Assembly (NCBI GenBank): GCA_026119855.1
Contig: JAOWBW010000485.1
Coordinates: forward strand, 248,001 to 312,000
Origin: Campanula takesimana
Lineage: Eukaryota > Streptophyta > Magnoliopsida > Asterales > Campanulaceae
Direction: 5' to 3'
Length of the DNA stretch: 64,000 bases
The translations under genes and the position numbers were made by a program. The notes under the pieces were generated by a model. The model saw only the letters and a program-made list of their open reading frames with translations, was not told where the DNA came from and made no database searches. This document shows, one piece after another, positions 1 through 12,111 of this stretch; positions within the stretch are counted from its first letter, which is position 1, and each line of letters starts with the position of its first letter.

Positions 1-145
1 TACAAACCAAAGGATGATCATGGCTTGTTATGTTAATGACATTTACTTTATGTCATTTACTTTCATGTCATTTACTTTAATGTCTTTACCTTTGTCTTGG
101 TGATCCATTTCACATATGGAAAAATCCCTTGTACATTAATGTTAT
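1..145 (+). repeat. Outer Ogre/Tat-like element, 5' LTR, left visible part
   Basis: This stretch matches the 3' LTR of the same outer element: bases 1-35 match about 24635-24666, and the rest matches 60583-60695. The LTR is then interrupted at the GTTAT of 141-145 by the Tekay-like element and resumes at 15105. Bases 43-105 contain a short imperfect tandem repeat built on CATTTACTTT. The true start of the LTR lies left of the window. Confidence 0.85.
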
Positions 146-2339
146 TGTGATGATCATGAGTTTTTGAAATTCATAATCATCTTATTTCAAATATTAAAGT
201 CTAATCATAAAATCAATTTCAAGCAATTTGACTTACATGTGGATGTTACATGTCAATTGACATGGTCAATTAATGTATACTTGATGTGTTAAGTCTGTTA
301 CTTGGTCTTGAAAATAAATTGTATGTATTTTATGGATTTTATATGAATTTACGGGAACTTATCGGAGATTGTTGAATATAATTGAGTTTTGTTGACTTTT
401 ACTTAGTCAATAAGGATATTTTAGTCCAAATGGGTATATTTTGTTATTAAAATATATTAAATCATGATTTTCATGATTTTTATTTATTTGTAGGAAATAT
501 GATCAGGTTCCACATTTTTCGTATTTTGATAGATTAGTCCCTACAGTTAGTCTCCATTAGTTTCGTTAGTTTTATTAGCTCAAAAGTTAACTAAAAGTTA
601 ATGAGTAGTGATGAATAATCCTAGAATAATATTAAACATTGTTCTTTATTGATTTAACCTTAGTTTTCAATGGTGGTTAAAGCTAATTATGTAATAAAGT
701 TAACTAAAACTAATTAAATCTCACCTCATTTCACTAACTCTAAATTGGCAACTACTTAACACCTCCTACTTCTTAATGGGGGTATAAATACCCAATTTTT
801 GCTGTCAAAAATCATGAAGAATTTCATTTCACACACACTCAAACACACACTAAACCCTTGGTAGAAAGATCTTGAAGCTTGATACTCAAAATTGAAGGCT
901 TTAATCAACTATTTTCAACAAATTGTCTTCATCAAATTTATTCTACTCCTCAAGAACAACAAGGAGATCCCAAGAAATCAAATTTCAATAAGTGGAAATT
1001 CTTCAATAGGTAAGAAACCTAAATTATGTATGGTTTCTTCATCTTTATGAATTTATTGATGTTTTGAACTTGGAAAAGGAGATGGTTATGAAAAATTAGT
1101 GGTTTTAGTTGTGTTTGGTAATTGTTGTGTGAACATATGTGTAAGATGAGTGTGATTTTGATTCTCTTATGATGATCATGTGTATATGTGTATGGTTGAA
1201 TGTGATGGGTTAATAGCTTTCATGAAATTTTATTCTCAATTTTGGTCTTTCTCAATCTTTAACATGGAAAATTGTGTATATGTGTTTATGTGTTAATGCT
1301 TTGGGATAATTGATCTTTGATATGAAGGAATTAGATCAAATTTGGGGCTGATTTGGATAGGTTCTAGAGGTTGAAGAAGGTGAAATCCCGAATCTGCAGT
1401 TTGGTCCCTGTACTTTCAGCTTTTTGTCAAGAACTTGAAACATTCATAACTTGTTCATTTTTAATTGGAATTGGGTGATTTTTGGCTCTATCTTGACTAA
1501 TTTTTCGAGAGCTTTCTAATGAAATTAATTTTAGAATCAAAAGAGTTATTAAAGTTTCTCATAAAGTCAGTTTTTTTTTTTATAGGAGTACATCGGAGAT
1601 GGACTTGAAAGTTGATTGAATTTAAGAAATTCATAGTTAATTCATCCGTACTCGGAACAGAGTGATTCTTTAGTCTAAATTGGATATTTTTCTATGAATT
1701 TATCAAATATCATAATTTTAGATCAAGAAAAAGTTTGTACTAATCCCAGAAAATCTGTTTTTTTACAGTAGTTCATTGTAAATAACTTGGAAGTCGGTTA
1801 ATCTTTATAAATCCGTAATTAATTCAACCGGACTCAGAATCGGGTGATTCTTTGGTCTAAACTGGGTGTTTTTCAGAGACCTTTCCAATAGATTTAGTTT
1901 CTTAATCTGAATAATTATTTATTTTCCCCAGATTTTTTTGTCTCGTTGATGTGGCGTTGAACTTGTGTAACATGATGTTAATGTGATTTTGAGTTGGCCT
2001 TGACTTTAACTTTCTTATGTGTTTATTATGCTAAGAAAATGTTCTTGGAGAGTAGTCTTATTCTATAATTGAATATATGCTATAGGACAAATGTATTACA
2101 TGGTGGAGTTCTATGTGAATTGTGTAGATAAAAGTTATGAAATTGGGATTTTGAGTTATAGTTTTGTTGAATACCTATTTATAAGTATTCTTATAAAAGA
2201 ACTTCCATCTAGTCTTGGGTGATTAAGTTTTCAAGAATGATATTGATGGTTAAAGTCTTAAAATGATATAGAATGGATTTTAAAGTGATAAGATGAATAG
2301 AATAAAGGATTATGGAGAGAAAATGGGTTAAGATAAAAG
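146..2339 (+). repeat. Tekay-like 5' LTR, first part
   Basis: Nearly identical to 11467-13655 of the 3' LTR. It holds a TATA box and leader, and no convincing ORF. It is cut at AAAAG (2335-2339) by the family A Copia element and resumes after the duplicated AAAAG at 8369-8373. Confidence 0.9.
783..790 (+). promoter_or_regulatory. LTR TATA box
   Basis: TATAAATA lies inside a GGGTATAAATACCC near-palindrome. It is followed 40-60 bp downstream by an A/C-rich segment with CACACACTCAAACACACAC, a usual plant LTR promoter layout. The same sequence occurs in the 3' LTR at 12104-12111. Transcription start is inferred at about 815-825. Confidence 0.6.
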
Positions 2340-3830
2340 TGTTGGTAGTGGTGCCCTAGGCACGTTTAATAAACGTTGTAATTGTTATCAATTATTTCAT
2401 ATCAATAAAGAGATGTTTTGATTATTATTGTTGTTCATGTTTACTTATAATAATCTCCGTGCCTAGTACTTGTTAAGCGCTAGTATAAAGGCTAAATGAT
2501 CATGGGATGATCATGTTAGATTTATGGGTACTTATTTGGAACAAGGTACTGGACATGACCCGCTGTATGAGATTTATGTCATGGTCTATGTCGTACATAT
2601 ATCTCATATTAGTTATGTCATTCGAATCCTTAGACATGAAGTTATTATAGTCTTCCACTTGATGAACATTATGTTTGACATATTCAAACGCTATCTTTAA
2701 CCGGGTAGTTATAAAGGATATGATTGGCATAATCGGATTCACGTAGGGAAGAGTAATAAGATAAATGGAATTGTCCCTCTTCGGAGAGATGACGAGCTTA
2801 GGCCTCTCGTAGGAATGATGTTGATGAAAATGTTCGGCCGGACTCAAATGAATTGATTAGATCAATGTTATTTGTATTATCAACATATTCAGAATCGAGA
2901 AAGTATTGAACAAAACAAGTTGACTTGTTGACCATGACTTGTGTTCAATGCCATCGTGGACAAAGGGATTGTGACATATTCTAAAGGAATGCGAACTTGT
3001 ATCTAGTTATACTATTTGGGTAGGTATGACGGTTTGCTAGAACCTAATCATATCTTATGGTTTCATGTTTGAACCCATTGCCAACTTAGTGTAATCCTAG
3101 AGGGTCACACACAATAGAATGAATCTTAAATAAGGACTATATTGGAATTTGAAAATTAGGGAAATCTGAGGAAAGTGTGCGACCGCACATAATGGATTGG
3201 GCGGCCGCACAGTTTGGATCAGAAAGTACCAGAAACCTTCCAGATAGATGTGCGACCGCACAAGGGTTTTGGGCGGCCGCACACCATGTCGGGACTGGTT
3301 TCCTAATTTGTTTTGGAAATGAATTTTGGATGGGTTTAGATACAAGTTTCCTATTTGGAATAGGTCTAACTTCTATATAAACAGCCAAATTCGGGCGAGA
3401 ACATATGATAACTTTTGTGCAAGTCTCCAAAGAGTTTGAGAGAGTTTTATTTTGTTTTAAGACATCTTAGATTGAAGAACAAAATAATACACAAATAAAA
3501 TTCCATATAGTTCATATTAATTGTGAAAACGTTTTTCGCAATTTTGGTCTAGCAACCAAGATCAAGTGTTCTTGATATTCGTTCGTGGTGTGGATATCGC
3601 TAGAGGGTGAAGCTTATCATCTTCGAAGTTCGTGTTCTTACTTGTTCGTGATTAAAGCATCAATTTCTCCACCAAGTTCAAAGGCCAAATTCAAAGTCAT
3701 CAAGGGTTAGTTTTTCTAGTATTCATATTACAAGTATTTGAATTAATCATATGAATGGATCTATGGGCTTTGGGTTTCATTAAATTTTAAATGCTAATTT
3801 CCGCTGCGCATGTGACTACGAAACCCAACA
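2340..3830 (+). repeat. Family A Copia 5' LTR
   Basis: Starts TGTTGG and ends CCAACA, immediately before the primer binding site. It contains two pairs of a GC-rich motif (GTGCGACCGCAC and GGGCGGCCGCAC) at about 3176-3211 and 3248-3284. The AT-rich TATA region lies about 100 bp downstream of them. Confidence 0.93.
3374..3381 (+). promoter_or_regulatory. Family A LTR TATA box
   Basis: TATATAAA sits about 100 bp downstream of the GC-rich motif pairs in the LTR. The same arrangement occurs in the 3' LTR near 7913. The function is inferred from position and sequence. Confidence 0.5.
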
Positions 3831-3831
3831 G

Positions 3832-3843
3832 TGGTATCAGAGC
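3832..3843 (+). other. Primer binding site, initiator Met tRNA type
   Basis: TGGTATCAGAGC lies one base after the 5' LTR end. It is complementary to the 3' end of plant initiator-Met tRNA, the usual primer of Copia elements. Confidence 0.93.
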
Positions 3844-4533
3844 CCCGTTCATGTTGATTAATTCAATACCTAGATCATGTTGTGTGTATATAAATTGTTT
3901 ATGTGCCTAGCATGATATGAATATTGGATTATATGATGTTTATGTGTTATGTGATTTTATGTGGTTTATTGTTTTACAACTTTAATCGCACGATTCAATC
4001 GCAATTAATATTATGGTGGATTCTGAATTGTTTGATTATTAATTATGATTGGATCATGGTTTTAATAATCGGGGAAAAACAATTTTGAGACAAATTTTCA
4101 AACTTTAAAATTTCCTTCTAATCCTCCTGTGCGATCGCACAGAATAACGTGGACGGCCGCACATGTTTGGGCGACCGCACAGTTATTTCTGGGCGGCCGC
4201 ACAAAGCAATCAGAATGCTGATTCCTTTTGCCTTTTGATCAGATTTGGAATTTTCAAAAAGGTCCAATCAAACCAGTAACAGAACCAGGCCAGACCTGCT
4301 GATCTGGAATGGGTTTTGGGTAGTTGGTTTGGGTGTGGATCTTAGGGTTTGATTTTCCTATTTGTTTTAGTCTTGTGACTCTAAGATTGGTTCAAGGTTT
4401 GGATGGCTAATCTACGTTCATCGAGATTGTGTTTCCCAAACTTGATCACAATCAAAGTTTCAAAGATAAAACGAAGTTAGAATTATGAAGGGTTCATAAT
4501 TGCTAAAATTGAGAAACAAAGTTCTTGATTCAA
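3844..4533 (+). other. Family A untranslated leader
   Basis: Non-coding leader between the primer site and the remaining pol. It is collinear (reverse complement) with 49443-50981 of the tandem array up to about 4533. There a deletion with short homology joins it to the middle of integrase. It carries four further GC-rich motifs at 4129-4203: TGCGATCGCAC, GGACGGCCGCAC, GGGCGACCGCAC and GGGCGGCCGCAC. Confidence 0.75.
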
Positions 4534-6006
4534 AATGAAGCATTTGAGATATTTAGAATATTTCAAAATGAAGTAGAAAAACAACTTGGAAAAAGTATTA
4601 AGGCACTTCGATAAGATCGAGGAGGAGAATACTTGAGTCATGAATTTGATGATCATCTAAAGAATTGTGGAATAGTTTCACAATTGAATCCACCCGGAAC
4701 ACCACAATGGAATGGTGTGTCCGAGAGGAAAAATCGGACTTTGTTAGACATGGTTCGATCAATGATGAGTCAAGTTGATCTTCCAATATCCTTTTGGGGT
4801 TACGCTCTAGAAACCGCTGCTTTCACACTAAATCAAGTTCCAACTAAATCGGTTCCAAAGACTCCATTTGAGATGTGGAGCGGAAAGAAACCTAGTTTGT
4901 CTTTCATGAGGATTTGGGGTTGCGAAGCTTTTGTCAAAAGACTTGTCTCCGACAAACTAGCACACAAATTTGATAAATGTATTTTCGTGGGATATCCTAA
5001 GGAAACTAAAGGATATTACTTTTACAACCGAGAGGACAACAAAGTGTTTGTTGCCCGAACTGGTGTCTTTCTAGAGAAAGAGTTTCTCTCCAAAGAAATC
5101 AATGGGAGTAAAATAAATCTTGAAGAGATTCGAGACCCAGAAAATGACATTGAACCAATAGTGGAACAAGAACAAGAACCACAAGGAGTTGTGGAACCTG
5201 TTCAAAATACACAAGCGACTCGCAGATCTACTAGGTTACGATCCGAGCCCGAGAGATATGGATTTCTCGTAACGGATAGTAATGAGGTGGAAATCATTGA
5301 GAATGATGAACTGTCAACCTACCAAGAGGCGATGTCTTCTCCTGATTCGGATAAGTGGCTTGGAGCCATGGAATCTGAATTGCAATCTATGCAAGACAAT
5401 CAAGTTTGGAATTTGATTGATGCGCCCGAAGGTATAAAAATCATAGGATGCAAATGGGTCTTCAAGAAGAAGACTGACATGGATGGGAAGGTGCATACTT
5501 ACAAAGCTAGGTTTGTAGCAAAGGGTTATAGGCAAGTTCATTGTATTGACTATGATGAAACCTTTTCACCCGTAGCAATGATCAAGTCTATAAGATTTTT
5601 GCTTGCCATTGCCGCATATCATGACTATGAAATATGGCAAATGGACGTCAAAACCGCTTTCCTAAATGGAAAACTACAAGAGGATGTGTATATGACACAA
5701 CCAGAGGGTTTTGAACAAGATTCTAAGGTATGCAAATTGCAGAGATCCATCTATGGATTGAAGCAAGCTTCAAGGAGTTGGAATCTCCATTCTGATGAAT
5801 CGGTCAAAGAGTTTGGTTTCATCAAGAACGAAGATGAACCTTGTGTATACAAGAAGATTAGTGGGAGCATAGTGCTATTCCTGATTTTATACGTGGATGA
5901 CATATTACTCATTGAAAACGATATTCCTACACTTCAGTCCGTGAAGCCGCATATATACTTGGCATTAAGATCTATAGAGATAGATCAAGGAGGCTACTTG
6001 GTTTAA
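4534..6006 (+). pseudogene. Copia pol fragment: integrase C-terminal half and reverse transcriptase
   Basis: Reading starts inside the integrase core. A stop codon near 4613 falls in the RSDRGGEY segment that holds the second catalytic Asp. The catalytic Glu region (PQWNGVSERKNRT, about 4705-4740) is present. The integrase C-terminal part and an acidic linker follow. RT motifs are GCKWVFKKK (about 5450), QMDVKTAFLNG (about 5637) and the catalytic YVDDILL (about 5890). A deletion of about 50 nt near 5945 shifts the frame, and this reading stops at 6006. The first integrase Asp, gag and protease are missing. Not functional. Confidence 0.9.
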
Positions 6007-6329
6007 GCCAAAGTACATACATTGACAAGGTCATTAGAAGATTCCGTATGGAAAATTCTCAAAGAGGAACCTTACCAGTGTTACATGGAGTTTCTCTAAG
6101 CAAGACTCAATGTCCTAAGACAAAAGATGAGCGTGAGAAAATGAATGATGTTCCATATGCTTCGGCAATTGGGTCCATCATGTATGCCATGATTTGTACT
6201 AGGCCGGATGTATCTTATGCTTTAAGAATGAAAATTAGATACCAATCCGACCCCGGTGAAAATCACTGGATGGCTGTAAAAGCGATTCTTAAGTACTTGA
6301 GAAGAACTAAAGATTCGTTTTTAGTCTAG
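5946..6329 (+). pseudogene. Copia RT C-terminal part, shifted frame
   Basis: Continues the reverse transcriptase connection region after the frame-shifting deletion. Recognisable segments are IKIYRDRSRRLLGLSQ, PYASAIGSIMYAMICTRPDV and the start of the RT-RNase H connection (ILKYLRRTKD). A stop at 6327-6329 and a further frame change separate it from RNase H. The same region is present in the tandem array copies up to YQSDPGE. Confidence 0.85.
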
Positions 6330-6334
6330 GAGGA

Positions 6335-6832
6335 ATGGAAGATGATCTCGTGGTAAATGCTTACACAGATGCAAGCTTCCAAACCGACAAAGATGATAGT
6401 CAATCACAATCGGGTTTTGTGTTTATGTTAAATGGTGGAGCTGTAAGCTGGAAGAGTTCAAAGAAAAGTACAACCGCTGATTCTACAAAGGAAGCTGAGT
6501 ATATTGCTGCATCAGATGCTGCAAAGGAAGCTGTTTGGATTAAGAAGTACATTATTGAACTTGGAGTGGTTCCTAGTATTGCTAATCCAATAGACCTTTA
6601 TTCCGATAATAATGGTGCTATTGCTCAAGCAAAGGAACCAAGAGCACATCAGAAATCCAAACACATACTTAGGCGTTTTCATATCATTCGAGAAATCGTT
6701 GATAGAGGAGACGTAAATATATGCAGAGTACCTACTGATGACAATGTTGCGGACCCGCTAACAAAGGGACTTCCACAAGCTAAACATGAAGGTCATGTTA
6801 GGTCCATGGGTATTAGATACATGGGAGATTGA
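6335..6832 (+). pseudogene. Copia RNase H domain
   Basis: About 165 residues of Copia-type RNase H. Visible motifs are the first Asp in AYTDASFQTD, the Glu in STKEAEYIAAS and the Asp in YSDNNGAIAQ, followed by the histidine-containing C-terminus (HQKSKHILRRFH) and ADPLTKGLP. The domain is open across its whole length but is cut off from RT by the stop and frame change just upstream. The tandem array copies of this family lack this domain completely. Confidence 0.9.
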
Positions 6833-6839
6833 GCCTAGG

Positions 6840-6852
6840 GCAAGTGGGAGAT
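6840..6852 (+). other. Polypurine tract, family A
   Basis: GCAAGTGGGAGATT lies directly before the 3' LTR start (TGTTGG at 6853), where a Copia plus-strand primer is expected. It is absent from both tandem array units. Confidence 0.75.
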
Positions 6853-8368
6853 TGTTGGTAGTGGTGCCCTAGGCACGTTTAATAAACGTTGTAATTGTTA
6901 TCAATTATTTCATATCAATAAAGAGATGTTTTTATTATTATTGTTGTTCATGTTTACTTATAATAATCTCCATCCCTAGTACTTGTTAAGCACTAGTATA
7001 AAGGCTAAATGATCATGGGATGATCATGTTAGATTTATGGGTACTTATTTGGAACAAGGTACTGGACATGACCCGCTGTATGAGATTTATGTCATGGTCT
7101 ATGTCGTACATATATCTCATATTAGTTATGTCATTCGAATCCTTAGACATGAAGTTATTATAGTCTTCCACTTGATGAACATTATGTTTGACATATTTAA
7201 ACGCTATCTTTAAATGGGTAGTTATAAAGGATATGATTGGCATAATCGGATTCACGTAGGGAAGAGTAATAAGCCAAATGGATTTGTCCCTCTTCGGAGA
7301 GATAACGAGCTTAGGCCTCTCGTAGGAATGATGAGCTTAGGCCTCTCGTAGGAATGATGTTGATGAAAATGTTCGGCCGGACTCAAATGAATTGATTAGA
7401 TCAATGTCATTTGTATTATCAACATATTCGGAATCAAGAAAGTATTGAACAAAACAAGTTGACTTGTTGACCATGACTTGTGTTCAATGACATCGTGGAC
7501 AAAGGGATTGTGACATATTCTAAAGGAATGCAAACTTGTATCTAGTTATACTATTTGGGTAAGTATGACGATTTGCTAGAACCTAATCATATCTTATGGT
7601 TTCGTGTTTGAACCTATTGCCAACTTAGTGTAATCCTAGAGGGTCACACACAATAGAATGAATCTTAAATAAGGACTATATTGGAATTTAGAAATTAGGG
7701 AAATCTGAGGAAAGTGTGCGACCGCACATAATGGCTTGGGCGGCCGCACAGTTTGGATCAGAAAGTACCAGAAACCTTCCAGATAGATGTGCGACCGCAC
7801 AAGGGTTTTGGGCGGCCGCACACCATGTCGGGACTGGTTTTCTAATTTGTTTTGGAAAAGAATTTTGGACGGGTTTAAACACAAGTTTCCTATTTGGAAT
7901 AGGTCTAACTTGTATATAAACAACCAAATTCGGCCAGAACATATGATAACTTTTGTGCAAGTCTCCAAAGAGTTTGAGAGAGTTTTATTTTGTTCTAAGA
8001 CATCTTAGATTGAAGAACAAAATAATACACAAATAAAATTCCATATAGTTCATATTAATTGTGAAAACGTGTTTCGCAATTTTGGTCTAGAAACCAAGAT
8101 CAATTGTTCTTGATATTCGTTCGTGGTGTAGATATCGCTAGATGGTGAAGCTTATCATCTTCGAAGTTCGTGTTCCTACTTGTTCGTGATTAAAGTATCA
8201 ATTTCTCCACCAAGTTCAAAGACCAAATTCAAAGTCATCAAGGGTTAGTTTTTCTAGTATTCATATTGCAAGTATTTGAATTAATCATATGAATGGATCT
8301 ATGGGCTTTGGGTTTCATTAAATTTTAAATGCTAATTTCCGCTGTGCATGTGACTACGAAACCCAACA
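6853..8368 (+). repeat. Family A Copia 3' LTR
   Basis: 1516 bp, collinear with the 5' LTR. Most of the 25-bp length difference comes from a tandem duplication of about 30 bp at 7308-7352 (GAGCTTAGGCCTCTCG occurs twice here and once in the 5' LTR near 2799). The GC-rich motif pairs lie at about 7715-7815. Ends CCAACA followed by the AAAAG TSD. Confidence 0.93.
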
Positions 8369-8751
8369 AAAAGTGGTGGTTGTTTGTATTATATTTATGA
8401 TAGAAGGATGTTACATGTATTGATATAATTTGAAAATTGTATATATGAGGAATTCTTATAAAGTCTTGAATTATATAATGTCGAAATGAGAATAAAGTGT
8501 ATATGATGATTGTGAAGCATTATTGATCAAATCATCCGAGTGACGATATGAGTTATTAATTGAGGGTTAAATTATTATCATTTTGGAATGAAAATAGTAT
8601 GAAGTGATGAAATTATATTTCATCGTTGAGATGGGTATACAAATATAAGGTGTTGGTGTTATTGTTGTTCAATTTGATGGAACATGCACCATCTTAAAAT
8701 GTGTTCTCTTAACAAGGTTAATAGAAATAGTATACATGTGTATATTATTAG

Positions 8752-8753
<2 letters not shown>

Positions 8754-8784
<31 letters not shown>
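8754..8784. repeat. (TA)n microsatellite
   Basis: A run of alternating T and A, about 30 bp, in the 5' LTR. The 3' LTR copy lacks this expansion at the matching place (about 14030). Confidence 0.9.
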
Positions 8785-8787
<3 letters not shown>

Positions 8788-8796
8788 TGGATATGA

Positions 8797-9030
8797 GTAT
8801 GTACACGAATCCAATGTGGGATTCATTATTGATATTGATGGAATAAAACTATCTAATAATATATTCTTGGCAACATCGCGAGAAGGTATAATGGGATGTA
8901 TATGAGTAAGTACAAGGATCCAATGTGGGATTCACTATATATGTGAATATGAGTATGTAACAGATCCAATGTGGGATTCACCATATATGTGAAAATGAGT
9001 ATGTACACGAATCCAATGTGGGATTCACAA
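8797..9030 (+). repeat. 46-bp tandem repeat in the Tekay-like LTR (four copies)
   Basis: Units read GAGTATGTACACGAATCCAA then TGTGGGATTCAC and an AT-rich spacer. They start near 8797, 8904, 8950 and 8997. The sister LTR has three units. The core is AATCCAATGTGGGATTCA. Confidence 0.85.
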
Positions 9031-9955
9031 TATGAATAATGGGATATAAATATATATGTATTTATATATACATACTATCAAGGGACGGATACAAGTATCA
9101 TATATTAAAATAATGTGGGTGTTGCTTATACAACACATATATGTGTGTGAGTAAGAGTAAAAGTAAAAGTGGTGTGTATATTTATTGATTATGGTGACAT
9201 TGTTATGAGTGTATAGGTATCTTAGTGGGGAATAAATTGTGATCTACATGTTATGATTATTCAAAGAAAGTTGTGTATATTGGTATTTGGAAGTGGTATA
9301 TGTATTTGTTTTGTGTTGAACAGGAAATTGAAAATGAGGAAATGGATAAGACTACAAAAGTGGTAATATTTACCTTATTGTGTTTATATCCATTAATAAT
9401 TTGGGTACATTTCTTATAAGTTTTAAATACCTTTCATTTTATGAATTGTATTTAGTTTTGTATATTATATGCTTCCGCACTTATATCTTTTGGGTTTTCT
9501 TACTGAGTTATACTCATTTTAATTTGTTTCAATGTGGAAACAGGTAGACTTAACAATCGAAGTCAAGAAAACGTCAAGTGAGAATAGAAAGGGAAAAACA
9601 AATTTGGGGTAGTCATTTAAGGTCTTGGACCTATTTCATTTTAGAATGGAAAGTTTATTTATGTGTTTGTGTAAGGCCATATGTATGGCTTAGTGTTGTA
9701 TTATGTTAGTAAACTCCTAATTAAGTCTATGGAGTTGTATATGGTGGTACAAGAGTTACTTTGAACTCTTGATGTTCTAGTAGTTGCAGTGGTTTTGATG
9801 TGTGGTTCAAGAGTTGTGTAACTCTTGGTTGTTATTCTGTTTAGTTTAAAGAAAAGATTCTTTTTAGTCAAAGGTTTTAAAGGTTGTGATGTCATGTGGA
9901 TATTATTCATGCCCAATATGTTTTAAATCAGGGGCGTGTTTTTAGGGTTGTTACA

Positions 9956-11466
9956 GTTGGTATCAGAGCTTAAGCCCGGCCTTAAAGCTTATAGCTTGCC
10001 CGGGATAGAATTCATGGTCTTCAGGTTATGTGTCAAGTGTTAAGTGTGGGGATGGGTGGGAGTAGGTGAGAGAAAAAAAAATATATATATGGATAGATTG
10101 TCTTTGGAAAGTTAAGAGTCTATTTATTTTTATAGGCTTATACTCATTTCATTACTTGAGATAATAAAATTATTCCACTTGTTTTAGATATTGGAACCCA
10201 TGTAAGTAGACTCAAGATCATTCCATATAATCACAGAATTTAAGTTTGACTTAAATGCATAAATTATCTATGTGTTGGTACATGTTGGAACTATTTATAT
10301 TAGTTATACTAACTTGAAATAGTTTTATTTTTCCAAGGTGAGAGTCTATTTGATGGACTCTTAGCTTATTCATGTAATGGTGAAAGTAAATGTTCGATAT
10401 TGGCATGTATTGCTTTATGTGCTATTATAGGTATGCGATAAAATGAAGCCTAATTTTTAGTCAATTAAATAATATCATTAGTGTTTCATAAGTTAAAGTC
10501 TATTTAATAGATTTATGAAGGATTCATCTACTTATAACAGTGAAACTAGGATTCGAGTTTATCCTAATGTTCAAGTTTGAGAAGTTGGAATTTTATGTGG
10601 GTAAAATATGTTCAATGACATATTGTAATATGTAAGTGCTGTGTTAAATGTGAATTTGAGATGTGTATCAAACATGAGAATTCTCAATGCTTGTTATGAT
10701 ATGGGTACATAAAGTTGATATGTGATTTGGGGAGAATATGATGCAATGAGAAATATATGAGTATAAATGTATTTGTGGAACTTATTTGCATTATCTTATA
10801 AAGAGGGATCAAGGTGTATACACCTAAGTTGTTATAATTTTTATGCACATCATATATATATGTGTGTTCCCTTATGTTGAACATGAGACTAACATGTGTG
10901 AAGATGTGGTGGTAAAGTGTTTATAATTCTTGATAAAAGCATGGGTCATTTACTTGGGCACATAAAGTAGCTATGAAAGTTCGAGACATATTACATATGT
11001 AAATTGGTTTTGGGTTGATTATGAGGAAAATTGGGACATTTATGTATGACAAATTTAGAGCTGTGTTGAATTTTATGGAATTAGAGATAGTTTAAATGTG
11101 CATTGTGGAAATAATGACTTTCAGGTTGACTTTGTTGACCCAAGATGCTTAGTTTGTGCTTGCATTGAAATTTGGAACAAATCGTTATTTCATGTGAATT
11201 ATGAGATTGGAAGAATTATATTACTCTTATGTTGAATTATATGGATACTATAAGAATTATGCGATTTTTATGAAAGTTGACTGATGGTGACTATTGGGGT
11301 TGACTTAGTTTGACCTGGGTGGGACTGTGTTGACCATGAGGGGAAAAATGCTCATTTAGTGACATCATGACTTATGAGTATCATTAATGGTATATGACTA
11401 TGCACCGTAATCTTACCAATTATATGATGGAATTTTGGGGACAAAATTCTTTTAAGGTGGATGTGT
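9956..11466 (+). other. Non-coding internal region of the Tekay-like element
   Basis: About 1.5 kb between the LTRs. It starts with the primer site TGGTATCAGAGC (9958-9969). No gag, protease, RT, RNase H, integrase or chromodomain is readable in any frame. AT-rich, with only short spurious ORFs. It ends with a GGAATTTTGGGGACAAAATT segment followed by TTTTAAGGTGGATG just before the 3' LTR. That segment is the plus-strand primer region and a hallmark of Tekay/Del elements. Confidence 0.8.
9958..9969 (+). other. Primer binding site of the Tekay-like element
   Basis: TGGTATCAGAGC lies two bases after the 5' LTR end. It is complementary to the initiator-Met tRNA 3' end. Confidence 0.92.
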
Positions 11467-12103
11467 TGTGATGATCATGAGTTTTTGAAATTCATAATCA
11501 TCTTATTTCAAATATTAAAGTCTAATCATAAAATCAATTTCAAGCAATTTGACTTACATGTGGATGTTACATGTCAATTGACATGGTCAATTAATGTATA
11601 CTTGATGTGTTAAGTGTGTTACTTGATCTTGAAAATAAATTGTATGTATTTTATGGATTTTATATGAATTTACGGGAACTTATCGGAGATTGTTGAATAT
11701 AATTGAGTTTTGTTGACTTTTTCTTAGTCAATAAGGATATTTTAGTCCAAATGGGTATATTTTGTTATTAAAATATATTAAATCATGATTTTCATGATTT
11801 TTATTTATTTGTAGATAATATGATCAGGTTCCACATTTTTCGTATTTTGATAGATTAGTCCCTACAGTTAGTCTCCATTAGTTTCGTTAGTTTTATTAGC
11901 TCAAAAGTTAACTAAAAGTTAATGAGTAGTGATGAATAATCCTAGACTAATATTAAACATTGTTCTTTATTGATTTAACCTTAGTTTTGATTGGTGGTTA
12001 AAGCTAATTATGTAATAAAGTTAACTAAAGCTAATTAAATCTCACCTCATTTCACTAACTCTAAATTGGCAACTACTTAACACCTCCTACTTCTTAATGG
12101 GGG

Positions 12104-12111
12104 TATAAATA
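12104..12111 (+). promoter_or_regulatory. TATA box in the Tekay-like 3' LTR
   Basis: TATAAATA in the same near-palindromic context as at 783-790. Confidence 0.55.

Larger units (their letters stand above)
2340..8368 (+). mobile_element. Copia LTR retrotransposon, family A, internally deleted
   Basis: The element begins TGTTGGTAGTGG and ends GAAACCCAACA. Perfect 5-bp TSDs AAAAG lie at 2335-2339 and 8369-8373, and the empty site is visible in the sister Tekay-like LTR at about 13650. LTRs are 1491 and 1516 bp. The internal part is only about 3.0 kb: leader, a truncated integrase, reverse transcriptase and RNase H. Gag, protease and the first half of integrase are missing. Two relatives of the same family form the tandem array at 44839-58666. 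Confidence 0.95.
8369..9955 (+). repeat. Tekay-like 5' LTR, second part
   Basis: Resumes at the duplicated AAAAG and matches 13651-15104 of the 3' LTR. It ends GGGTTGTTACA. It carries a TA microsatellite and a 46-bp tandem repeat array that differs in length from the sister LTR. The apparent reverse ORF at 9701-9916, also present at 14850-15065, has no protein signature and is duplicated simply because the LTR is. Confidence 0.9.

Noticed and set aside
3097..3430. Short ORFs on both strands in family A LTRs with Cys/Arg/Pro-rich peptides
   Set aside because: They are created by the GTGCGACCGCAC-type GC-rich motifs in an otherwise AT-rich LTR.
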